Assembly: GCA_027924585.1 (NCBI GenBank)
Contig: BSBM01000386.1
Location: 4,054,001 to 4,118,000 of the forward strand
Source of the DNA: Larix kaempferi
Lineage: Eukaryota; Streptophyta; Pinopsida; Pinales; Pinaceae
Length of the DNA stretch: 64,000 nucleotides
Direction: 5' to 3'
The notes below the pieces were generated by a model, which did no database searches, had not been told where the DNA came from, and saw nothing but the letters and a program-made list of their open reading frames with translations. Below are positions 1 to 10,166 of this stretch, piece after piece; within the stretch, counting starts at the first letter, position 1; each line of letters opens with the position of its first letter. Both the position numbers and the translations under genes were made by a program.

Positions 1-775
1 CAATGTGTTCACTGCAAAGCAAAGATCTGGTCTCGTGTTCGTCAGGTACATCAAGAACCCAATCATCTGACGATACATAGAGACATCAACTAGATCAGAT
101 GAAGCATCACATAGAAGCTTCAGATTCGATGCCATAGGTGTGGCCATGGCCTTGCAATCCATCATCCTGAATCTCTTCAGGATATCTACTGTGTACTTCC
201 CTTGACGAAGGAAGATACCACTTGCACTCTGCCACACCTCCATATCTAGGAAATAATACATCATTCCCAAATCTTTCATATCAAACTCGGCAGCAAGCTT
301 CCTCTTAGTATCTGCAATCAATCTGTCATCTCCTATTACAAATAAGTCATCCACATACAGGAGTAGAATCATAGGATTCCCTTCCTCAACCTTGTAGTAA
401 AGGTTGGAATCCGCTTTACTCTTGGTAAAGCCCAAACTGGATAGAAAGTTTTCTATCCTACCATACCAAATTCTGCACATATATGACTCCCTGTCATGTG
501 TCTCAGAACCAAGTAGTTGCACCACATACACTTCTTCTTCAACTGCACCATTCAAGAAATTGTATCTTCCTCTTCATCACTGTAGCCAGAGCAAGTACTG
601 ATTTAATGGAAGTGTATCTGACTACAGGAGAAAAGGTCTCTATGCTACCACCTGCAGCATGCTTGATCTTGTAGATCCTCTTGGAAGTCACTACAGACTC
701 CCCTTCAGGTCTTGGGACTGCTTCCCAACATCTTCATGATCGACTGGTACTCCTCGATCATGGCATTCTTCCCAG
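1..775 (-). pseudogene. Copia reverse transcriptase / RNase H remnant (element C)
   Basis: The stretch is closely similar, base by base, to the better preserved copia RT of element D around 40031-40930, in the same orientation. The codons of the catalytic YVDD box are still readable near 341-352. The RT part after the TNTRPD motif is recognisable at the left edge. Relative to D there is a deletion of about 40 bp near 470, where the KALYGLKQAPR motif should be, plus several frame breaks, so no functional polymerase can be made. The N-terminal half of RT and everything upstream in pol are absent; similarity stops near 775. Confidence 0.8.
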
Positions 776-2440
776 ATCCTAGGAACTTCAATATCTTCAA
801 TATTTTCAATAGATAACTTTGTTGTTGAACAAATGTTGTAGTCCTTCTTTTGTAGGTGATGGTATACGATCTTTCCTACACAACAAGTTAAATTGCATGA
901 TTAGAAAACATCTCATAGTTTTTAGAACAAATTCTTACACATAAAGAAATATGTCATACAGTCATGCAATTATCTTAGCCAATGCTTCAATACAACATTT
1001 ATCCATATTCCATAACTTTCTAGATGCCTTCCAATCTCTACCAGAACATTGTTAAGAGTGTGCACAACTCCTAACATGTCAGCAAAGAGGTTTCATTCTA
1101 GATAAGTAGCAATGGAATGTTGTACAGTGCCATAGGCCACTTACCCATGTATATTAGTAGTATATTGTTCATCAATGCAACTATTCTAATATGCATAATA
1201 CACAACCTAATTCTAGGAACATAAGCATATAAATCATTGAATAACATTATGTAAGAAATGACAATTCAAATACTTATCTTTGTATGGTTGCTGGGTGGAC
1301 ACCCTCTGAATCTTTGCAACTCCATTCTGATGTAGATTGTGAGAAGTGGTCAACTCCCTCTGAATATCTGCATCCTTCCAGAAACTACTGAAGTGTGCTC
1401 CTTTGCTTGCTTGCAAGAACAAATGGAGTGTGCTCTCTCTTGATCTTTGCTCCCTAGATTACCTGTCCTTGAAATTACATCCATCCTTAATCACTATGCA
1501 TGCTTATTAGTATCATCATTGTGTTATCCTTGAGGTCTCATACATAATCACACATTTACTAGTATAATCTTAATACTATCAAAACACAATAATCTTAAAC
1601 ATGTATAGTCATGATCATTCACAGATAATAAACATTAGTATTCAAGGTTTTAGGGAAGTCTTCTTTCACTCATGCATATTCTTATTTGATCATAGGACTC
1701 TTCTGATTAGTTAAATCATCAATGCATAAACCCGTGATTACTCAAACCTATACCTTCATGATTCTTCTACTTAGTCATATCATCAATTATGGTAAGAAAC
1801 ATAATATGCATATAGCCATGACTATTCAAACCTATGACTTCATGAATAATCATTATCAACAACACAATAGTGTAAGATCCTAACACAAGGTAGGATTCTA
1901 GCTTGATATAGGAAAAACATACCTGGATTAGCGTGCTAGCTAGTTATGTCTAACATACCCACATAATGTCTTCTGGTTCTCTTCAATGACTTGTGCTAGT
2001 AACCTGCATGTCTCATAAGTTAACCATTGTAGAACCAAGTTATACATACCTCCTAAGTAGATCTTCTATGTGATCCATGACAATGGATGAATCTTTGTCT
2101 TCATGTCACCATGATCATATGTTCTTGAAGTAGAACATGATTTGTCTTTCTTGGTGTACCTTTTATGTTAGCGAACAACATAGACCTCATACAACAGCAT
2201 AATGCATTAGTACAATCATAAGTGTCAAAACCTTAATCAATGAATATCTTCTATTAAGGTGATATGACAAGTCTAGTAATTAATCAAGATTGTACTGTAA
2301 TGATATGAAGACAAACATATCATAAACTTAACCATGAACAAAATTCAAAACATACCTGTAAGCCATACCTGTCAAGATTTCTTGTAGTATTTTTTATGGA
2401 AGGCCTTAGCCTCATCTCCCTCTGAGACAAGAACTTCTTC
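776..2440 (-). other. Conserved non-coding spacer of element C
   Basis: There is no supportable coding here. The A/T-rich sequence is shared with the spacers of P (about 45300-46560, opposite strand) and M (about 54600-55860, same strand). The best shared block is around 1010-1120, with the motif GTCAGCAAAGAGGTTTCATT, found again near 54830 and as its complement near 46320. It sits where gag, protease and integrase would be in a full copia element. Confidence 0.6.
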
Positions 2441-3644
2441 ACTTATGCAGGTGAACAATCCATCTTCTTCTAGGATTAACCCAATCCACTTGATTTGCAA
2501 GAACTGGATCTGGATCTGGATTAGGGTTTGTCAAAGAAACCTCAAAATTCAAACTTTGAAGTTCAAACTTCTGAAAGGATAGAAATATGCGCCTTGATGA
2601 GCTGATCAAGCTGATATGTTCACAATTTGAAAACTACAAAGTTTCACTCCTCAATTTTGCCTTTGAAACTTTCGGATTCACTAGACATGACCCCGAACTA
2701 GGGTTTGATGAAGCCCACTCTTCTTCCCAATCAAAAGGTTTGATCCAAATCTCTAAGCTTCTATTTTTATGAGGAGTTTCCAGCCATGGTCACAGATATA
2801 AAAAATTCCCATTTTTACGGAAGCCCTAATTTTCCACTTTTCTGATCAAAGTCCCGAACTAGGGTCTAATCGAGCCCGGCCTTCTGCCCAAACAAAAATT
2901 CTGATTTGGGTTTATAAATTTCAATTTTGATGAGTATCATTCAGTGGTGGTCTCTGATTACAAAAAAATCCAACTTTATCCGAAACCCTGAATTCCGGAA
3001 TCCATGAATGAAGGTGCTCAAAAATAATTTTGTTTTGACAGAAATATGTACCTGATTGTTTCTGGTGTAATTCTGAACCTTTCGATCCACAGGGTCTGAA
3101 AAATGTTCCTGAGATATCCTGACCTATCATCTTTCGATATCGACAAGTATGACCTCAATTGGATTCTCTGAGAGAGAGTTATGCCAAGTGTCGCAACGTG
3201 ACCTGTTTATGGGATAAAACAGGAGAGCGAAGTTGTACGGCATGCCACGTGTCACTCGTTCAACTTTGGCCTCTGAAACATTTTCTTGAGATAGTACAGG
3301 ATGTGTACTACCTTTCACTTTTTACGAAATCTTATTTGGAGCTTCCTATCCCAAGTTATGACATTTTTTCCAAGGTCACCTGTTTTTTACTCAAATCTGG
3401 AAGAGGCAGAAACCCTATATTGGACAGATCATAAATCACAAAGTACAACGAATTAGAGGTGGTCCTTTGGACAAGAGGTACATGGGGATCTGATATTCGA
3501 CCTGTAAAATTTTCAGATCCAAAACCCTTGCCAAAATGGATTTATAGAAAACGTTCTACGATGACGAGTTTTTGCTATATCAAGCCCTAGCATCGTAAGT
3601 GCAACAAGTGTCATACATGCCATATCATGCCTTCTTTCAGGCTA
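2441..3644 (-). other. Leader (5' untranslated region) of element C
   Basis: Non-coding leader between primer site and spacer. It is related to the leaders of P (43943-45300), M (55860-57051) and partly D (60069-60582). It contains one ACGT-core box, GCCACGTGTC at 3244-3253 (the complement of GACACGTGGC), inside a segment that is tandemly duplicated in P and M. Short ORFs here are chance ORFs. Confidence 0.6.
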
Positions 3645-3656
3645 GCTATGATACCA
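3645..3656 (-). other. Primer binding site of element C
   Basis: The plus strand reads GCTATGATACCA immediately left of the LTR. The minus strand reads TGGTATCATAGC, one base off the usual plant copia site TGGTATCAGAGC, complementary to the 3' end of initiator Met tRNA. It fixes the orientation and the LTR boundary. Confidence 0.85.
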
Positions 3657-3943
3657 TGTTAAATTTTCAGAATTTACTTCAATATCATCTAGGATATTAA
3701 CTGAGAGAACAACATGTACAACATATCAATCATGGACACAATAAGAGACACAGATATTACTTGGGGAAAACCATAAAGGTGAAAAACCCCAATAACTTCC
3801 TCAGAGATAGATAGAGCAATGATACAACCAGAATACAAGAGATGGTCTTCTCCTAGCAGCAGAGTCTCCTCCTTCACAAGTGCGCCACTCTCCCAAGTGT
3901 GAGTGAGAGAAAAGAATGTGTAAAATGAGAGATACACACTCTC

Positions 3944-3951
3944 TATTTATA
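3944..3951 (-). promoter_or_regulatory. TATA box in LTR of element C
   Basis: TATTTATA on the plus strand reads TATAAATA on the minus strand, in the context TATAAATAGAGAG, about 290 bp before the LTR's inner end. This is the expected place for the U3/R promoter. Equivalent boxes lie at matching places in the LTRs of D, P and M. Confidence 0.6.
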
Positions 3952-4161
3952 CACTAACTTGACTTGACCTTTACTCAACTAGGTCGGCCTCAACTTAACC
4001 ACTTAACATAATGCTGATTGGGCCGACACCCAATAGGGTGGTCTAATAACCATTTGAACCACATGGACGACCCCCAATAGGGTGGTCTAATAACCCTTTG
4101 ACCCACATGACTTATACAGGGCCGACCCCAACAAGGTGGTCTAATAACCCATCTAGTATAA

Positions 4162-4225
4162 TGTTAAGATCCTAGTGGGCGGCCTTCACTAACATCTCAA
4201 GGTTTTGGTGTAACGGTTCGTATCA
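4162..4225 (+). repeat. Left LTR of the TRIM
   Basis: 64-bp terminal repeat with TG...CA ends, followed after two bases by the primer site. Confidence 0.9.
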
Positions 4226-4227
4226 TT

Positions 4228-4239
4228 TGGTATCAGAGC
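4228..4239 (+). other. Primer binding site of the TRIM
   Basis: TGGTATCAGAGC is a perfect match to the site used by plant copia elements and most TRIMs (initiator Met tRNA). Confidence 0.9.
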
Positions 4240-4377
4240 CTCCACCAAGGTTCAAGTCACAGAGCGGGTGGAAACGTTGGCATTGTAGTGTTCGCCCAGG
4301 GCTCGTACAGTACAAAGGGGACACCACCGTACGGGCACACATCCAGCCCAGAGTCTAGACTGTGGAGCGTGGTGGGA

Positions 4378-4441
4378 TGTTAAGATCCTAGTGGGCGGCC
4401 TTCACTAACATATCAAGGTTTTGGTGTAACAGTTCGTATCA
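4378..4441 (+). repeat. Right LTR of the TRIM
   Basis: 64-bp terminal repeat, two mismatches to the left copy, flanked by the TATAA duplication. The purine tract GAGCGTGGTGGGA lies directly upstream. Confidence 0.9.
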
Positions 4442-4607
4442 TATAAGTTACAACACTTACAATATAAATGATGACACTTCCATATAGAGGAATAATAACA
4501 TCTCTATAGGAATACAAACACTTCCGTATAGAGGAATAATAACATCTCTATAGGAATACAATATACATATATGTGAAATACATTCCGAAGTTACATATAC
4601 ATCAACA

Positions 4608-5137
4608 ATTCCATCGGTAACAAAATAAAATTTGCGTTTCCACAACCCGCAAATTATGGATTGTGGATTGTGGAAAGATTAACCTTTGCTATTTCTCTAC
4701 TGCTTCGTAATCCAATTGTGCATTGCGGGAATTTAAAATCAATTATGTTTCAAATTGCACTCCCACAACCCGCAACCCACATTGCGGATTGTGGAATGCG
4801 GAAACCTCAATTGATTTTTTCAAAGTGATGATCCCACATTTCCTCATTCGTTTTTCATGCTTTAATCTCAGCCTTCCATCCTTTTGGAATCGTGTGATCT
4901 TGATTTCACCCTACAGTTGGTTAAATTTTGACTTCTTTTTCACCATTTGCGAATAGTGAAATTTTACTCTGCGTTCAAGATTTTATTGTGGATATTTGTC
5001 TGAGTCATTTACTTGCATCCGTCAACAACACAGGTTGGTTTTCTATCACTCTTGATTTCGTATTTAAAGAAATTGTGTAATTTTGACATCTATTAATTCA
5101 TTTTCTGTTTTTTTTGGAATTTATCAGTCTCACAACC
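4608..5137 (+). other. T1 leader upstream of ORF1
   Basis: Non-coding. It holds an imperfect repeat of a motif like CCACAACCCGCAA...GGATTGTGGA near 4650-4680 and 4770-4800, which could pair locally. I see no LTR end or primer site here. Confidence 0.4.
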
Positions 5138-8100
5138 ATGTCGAGAAATACTCGGTCCAAAACAGTCGTAAAATAATTCAAAAACAATGACCCAAACAGT
5201 GGCATCCTCTCTCACATAGATGTTGGAATTTATGAGACTACCCACCTAGATTGGTCCCGCATTTACGCCATTTTTTATAACAATGACCTATCTACGTTTG
5301 AGCAAAACCAATATTTTTACCAGAACATCAGTAAATCCCAATTGCATGCCATAGAAGCCAGGTTGGATATTATGCCTTATTATGATGCCATAAAGTGGAT
5401 TATTGACCAAGAAAATCCCCAAGACCAACTATTTAACGACAAAGAAGGTTCTCACTTGGCCTCTTTTAGGTCCAAAGTATTCGACAGGGAATATGCCCTT
5501 AGGCCACCTGAACAACTACTCAACAAAGGTTTCCTTGACTCCATTAAAACCGGTTTCAATTTTGATGAGATGCTAAAGTCTTGGATGAGCAAGCCCGCTA
5601 GCTTTACCCTTAGAGCTGATAATTCTTCCCCGGTCTCATCATTCAAGGAAGCATTCTCCCTACTGGCCGCTATGCTCTGTAGACTGTATGGGATGCCAAA
5701 TTGTGCTGTGTTCAACGCTGAGTGGGCACCTCTAGATCACCAAAAAATTACTATAGGGAAGTCTTTCAACTGGTCCCAAATACTATCACTAGAATTGAAG
5801 GTGGCAATTGACAGGTACCAGAAGACACCAGCTTCCAGAAAGCCAACCTTTTATTATTCGGCCTATGTCATGGACGTGTTCTACTCCACCTTTCAGTTTC
5901 CCTCCATGGGGTGGAACTAGACCTTAGCTGCACCTCCATTTCACATCTACTGCTCCATATTATGTGAGGATAACTTTGCACCTCTTGTGTATGACATTTT
6001 TTTATCATTTCATCGGGTCCATTTACCAGAATATCTTCAAACAGGATGCATGTGCCTTCTCTGATCATGACAAGAAACTAGTCTCCACCATGGGGGACTG
6101 GTATTTAGGAGAATACTTCTCTTATGTTAAAATTTGGGGCAGTCAAGATGTTCACCTGCAACCCAGGATTGCTCCAGACAAGTTGCTAATTGAAGAAATC
6201 TCCTATGAGACAGTTGTTGAGGGAATCTTCCCTAAATCGACAGGCTCCAAGAGAAAGGGGTGGCCTAAGTTGCCACCCAACCTTGGGCCCCTCATAATTC
6301 ATAACTCTACCCATGCTGCTACACTTGGAAAAAATATAATGGCAATTAAACTGGGAAAGGCTCCCAAAACGATGCATGATCCCAAATATTTTCCAGCAAA
6401 TCACTTTTCCTAGGAATATATACATATTTCTTATGTGCATGAGACCACTCCAGATGATTCTATCTACCAAGGGATCGGTTTATTTATTGAAGTATTGAAC
6501 AAGGTTTCTACCAAAGAATAACATAACTTCATTTCTCAGTATCAAATGGAACTCAAGGCTAAATTCTTGCAGTACAAAAAAATGGAGTTGTCATTAGATG
6601 AGGACGAAAAAGAATCCCAGAAAGAAAACTCTCCATTGTTGCTAACATATTAGGATGATGACAAGGGTAAGGATCCCATTGAAAATACTCCACCTGTCAA
6701 ACCTTTGGAAGCTCTTAATGCTCTCATTCAATCATCTGCAAAGACAAAGAAGGAGTTGGTGCAACTGAGTTCAGTTGTTGAAACCCAGGATGCTACAACA
6801 AGTACTTCAGCTAAGAGGAAGAAAGTTAATAGCTCCTCACCGAAGGTAACCACTATTGAACATAGTGATTTGGAGAATGAAATTCTTCCAACCGGTGTGC
6901 CTGTGGTACAGGAGGTTACTATCATTTCCAAGACATTTATTGGTTGTTGAACAGTTTTGATATTAATGGCTCTCCCACCGATTTTCATCTCTCTCGGGCC
7001 ACTAATGCGACTATTCCACTCACCTCCCCATCCTCAGTTTCACCTATTTAACTTTCTTCCACTATATCTTTTGATGTGTCAATCCCTCCACCACAGTTGA
7101 TCCACTCCTCACTCTTGTTGCCACTTTGGGAGATTCATTAAATGTTCTACTGTCAGTCCCACCTTTGCAGACTACCCAAGCTATAACCTCTGATATGTCT
7201 GTACAGTCATCAGCACCATTAGTCTTTGTCTCTATCCCTGAGGTTGTTTCTTTACCTCAGATCTCAATTTCCAGTACTTCCATCCCTTCTACCATTATTC
7301 CTTAGATTACTATTCCTATCCCAACTTCCCTTGTGACCCACACAGTCCCTTTGCTAGCAACATATCAGGTATCTACACATGAAACTGAGATGGTGGTAGT
7401 TTCTAATGAAAATGTTGTTGTTTCACTTGGGGAATATTTATACAGTAGATCTGAGAAGGAAGTGGTGAAGAGAGTTCGTAAGAGGCAGAGAGAAGGATTT
7501 GTACATTCAATTCCTATTCCAAATTAGGTCATATGGCAGAAAAAATGCACTGACATACAACAAGAAGAATTGGAGACTTCTACAGCCATGGGGGCCTTTT
7601 CTGGGGCCAATTATGATTCAATTAACTAAATGAATAAGGAGATTGAAGCTAAGCAACGAGAAATTTAGAAGCTCGGGCAGGAGCTGGTTCAAATAGAGGA
7701 AAAACATAACTCTCAGCTGCAAGAATTGAAAGATACATACGACAAACTCCTCACAGAAAAAAAAATGAAAAATGATACACCGTCGCAGCACCTTCAGGAA
7801 GCAAATATGTCAAATGATGGTCATGTTGAAAATATTACACAATTGGAAGCACAAGTCAAAGATCCAACAGCCACTCCTAATGCATCTTCCTTTTCTAAAT
7901 TTTCTGCAGAAGAGTTCAAACAATTCACTTTGCAGGTCAATGAAGATCATAAGAACCTCCTGATCAAGTTGTTTGAATGTCTAGACGAGATTAGGCAGAC
8001 TTATATTGATTTTGAGAAACAATCTGATGATATTTGTCTACATAATTAAAGAAGAGAGGAGGCACATAGGGCTATCATAGATGTTACTGATTAGCAAAAA

Positions 8101-8605
8101 TACATGAAAGATAGACCCCAGGATATACCTTTCTTCAAGAGCCTGAAGTTTAAGAAAGTCAGATACTCCCTATATTCATGGGAAAATGCCTGTGGAGTAG
8201 TAGGAGATATGATTCAAGAAGCACATGCAATTTGCCACAAGAAATGGTTCTCTTCTGATGATATGTTAGCTGAGATGGAGTTTCCATCTTTGAAACTGAT
8301 TGAGGATTCAGTTCCTCCAAAACTAACGATTCAACAAGTTGAACAAAGGTGTGATGCATTTAAAGAAAAGTGTGAATAAATTGGAACACTTTCACATTGA
8401 TCAACTTAAGGACTTAATTCAAGCACCTATAAATGCAGGGGTAAAGGTCCAGTTGTTCTTGCTGGAATGGAAGGAATTGAAGAAAAATAAAATCGACTCC
8501 TTCAGTTGCAAAGTACAGCTAATGCTTGGGCATGCAAGATACGAGGATGTAGAAGTCCTACTGGATGTATCTGCGAAGTGGCGAGAAGCCCTTGGAAAAT
8601 ATTAG
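5138..8605 (+). pseudogene. T1 ORF1: large protein of unknown function upstream of gag (broken)
   Basis: The likely start is ATG 5138 (MSRNTRSK...). The frame runs, with one stop after 12 codons, into a long open stretch ending at 5920. It continues after a frame change through 5964-6413, then through shorter open pieces to a final stop at 8603-8605, about 1,150 codons in all. The N-terminal half looks globular (for example the LLAAMLCRLYGMPNCAVFNAE stretch at about 5660-5722). The C-terminal part, from about 7620, is charged and heptad-like, so probably a coiled coil. I do not recognise a catalytic motif. Position upstream of gag and size resemble ORF1 of Ogre/Tat elements; the function of those proteins is unknown. 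At least ten stops and two or more frameshifts make this a relic. Confidence 0.6.
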
Positions 8606-9383
8606 AAGATGTTTTTGCAATCCCTATTTTTATGGGAGATTTTCCTTGTAATTTTTGTAATTATTATTTAAAGGGGATTAGATCTCATAGGAAGGGGGGA
8701 GGGATGGACTGAAAGGGAGAAATGGAGACACTCGTTTTCTGAAGGACATGTAATGTTTTGCAAGTTTAATGAAAATCTGTTAGTTTCTCTCAATGGCCTC
8801 TTGTATACTTATCAAATTTATTTGGTGAGTGGTTTGTTTCCTCGTTCTAATTATTTAGTAGTCCTTTTGTATGTTGCAAACTAATTAAATACATCAATTC
8901 ATTTGTTTAGATTTGTCTGAATAGATGATCTATGTATGAACATAAGTTAGATGAATTTCTTCATTTCACCTGTGTTATTTACATTTATAGCTAATTAACA
9001 GTTACCTTATATTAATATTGATTTGTCAATCAACATACTTAAATAGAACAATCTTATATATTATTACACTTTGAATAGGCTCTGTCAATTTTTATTGTAT
9101 CCTCTCTTGTTTAAAGTTGATTAGGCTTAGATCTGATGCATATATGTATTCATTGATGAAATGTTTATTTCACATTTAGATTTGATTGTTCTACAAATTC
9201 ATTCCAATCCTTTAATCTGACATAACTTAATTAGATTTCATTTAATTAGGATTATTTCATTGTTTTTTGAAGTTAAAACTTCTAGATCTTCCTTGATCAC
9301 TTACAGTTCTTTAAGCAATCTAATCCCACAAGTGCCAGCAGAGGCCTAATATCCATGGGAGTCAGCTATTCCAAACAACCTGG
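8606..9383 (+). other. T1 intergenic region between ORF1 and the insertion of A
   Basis: A/T-rich with no coding signal. A purine run (GGAAGGGGGGAGGGA, near 8691-8705) lies soon after ORF1 but is not followed by an LTR-like TG end, so I do not call it a polypurine tract. The last five bases, CCTGG, are the left target copy of element A. Confidence 0.4.
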
Positions 9384-10154
9384 TGTAGCTAGGGTTTTCA
9401 CCCCAGCTTGTGCAAATAAGCACTTACTAAGGAGAAGGGCCTCCTTAGTAGCAGTTCAATAAACAGTAAAATATGACAGTAAATAAAAATAGTAAACTAT
9501 TCTAAGCATGTGCATAAAAAGATAATGAAAAGATTATGTAAATTTGTTTTGTATTGATTTTACCTCAAATGTTAGGTTGGTGGAGCCTTTGCAGTAGTCC
9601 AGGGGCTACTCCAATGCTCTAGTGTTGTTCCTTCTCCTTCCAAGGTGTTTTGGATATGGGCCAAAGGGGTTCTCAAGTGGGACATTAGCTCCAAGTGGAG
9701 AGCTAGGGTTTCAAGAGAATTTTTGGTAGCATAAGGATGGGAGAAATTGGGGATATGAAATAGGGAGCCTCCATCACCTATTTATAGGTTTTTAGTGGTG
9801 GAGTGTTGACCCATGGTTTTTGGCACCATATGGTTTAGGTCAATTGTATAGGGTTTTTGCTTACGTTTTCCCCTCTTTTTCCTCTTTTTTGTATTTTTTA
9901 TTCCCTTTGTAGAGGGTTTTGCTATTTTGGAGGAAATTTTAATTATTTTGGGGAAAAAAAGGGGGTTTTTGGCCTTTTGGAGGCTTTTTTAATGGTTTTT
10001 TTGGCCTTTTGGAGGCCTTTTTAATGGTTTTTTGTCCTTTTGGAGGCTTTTTAATGGTTTTTTAAGGTTTTGGAGGCAAATATGGTAGGAAATATGGACA
10101 AATGAGTCATGTAATGAGGGAGATGAGGTAGTGAGCACTTTTTGGGTATTAACA
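9384..10154 (-). repeat. 3' LTR of element A (left copy)
   Basis: 771 bp. It contains three to four tandem copies of a block built on TTTTGGCCTTTTGGAGGC around 9955-10075; copy number differs in the other two LTRs of the family (742 bp at 24259, 755 bp at 34558), which explains the length differences. The minus-strand TATA box TATAAATA is at 9779-9786. Confidence 0.92.
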
Positions 10155-10166
10155 GATTGCCCCCTG
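10155..10166 (-). other. Polypurine tract of element A
   Basis: GATTGCCCCCTG on the plus strand reads CAGGGGGCAATC on the minus strand, directly before the 3' LTR. Its position and purine content fit the plus-strand primer of gypsy elements. The B copy is degenerate here (GATTGCCCATTG). Confidence 0.8.

Larger units (their letters stand above)
4162..4441 (+). mobile_element. TRIM/SMART-type miniature LTR retrotransposon, complete
   Basis: A 280-bp element with two 64-bp direct terminal repeats (4162-4225 and 4378-4441) that start TGTTAAGATCC and end TTCGTATCA; I count two differences between them. TTGGTATCAGAGC follows the left repeat, giving a perfect initiator Met tRNA primer site at 4228-4239. 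A purine-rich GAGCGTGGTGGGA lies just before the right repeat. The target duplication TATAA is perfect on both sides (4157-4161 and 4442-4446). The internal region is only about 150 bp and non-coding, so the element depends fully on proteins supplied by others. Size and layout match the TRIM/SMART class. Confidence 0.93.
1..4607 (-). mobile_element. Element C: Ty1/copia-derived LTR retrotransposon, cut by the left window edge
   Basis: On the minus strand the element reads 5' LTR (4607 to 3657), a primer site complementary to initiator Met tRNA, a leader, an A/T-rich spacer and an RT/RNase H remnant running off position 1. The LTR has TG...CA ends (TGTTGATGTATATG on the minus strand, AATTTAACA at its other end). 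No gag, protease or integrase coding is seen between leader and RT remnant. The same arrangement occurs in P and M in this window, so this is probably a deletion-derivative family and not random decay. The 3' LTR lies outside the window, so the target duplication cannot be tested; the five bases after the LTR are ATTCC. Confidence 0.85.
3657..4607 (-). repeat. 5' LTR of element C (contains a TRIM insertion)
   Basis: The LTR is bounded by TGTTAAATTTT at 3657 and ACATCAACA ending at 4607. Without the 285 bp of TRIM plus duplicated target it is about 666 bp. The ends and several inner blocks match the 605-bp LTR of D, so C and D are related. A tandem duplication of about 45 bp (TATAGAGGAATAATAACATC) lies around 4475-4560. 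A TATA-type promoter is present on the minus strand at 3944-3951. Confidence 0.85.

Noticed and set aside
8691-8705. Purine run after T1 ORF1 as a polypurine tract of an LTR element
   Set aside because: No LTR start with TG and no matching repeat follows; gag of T1 lies downstream.
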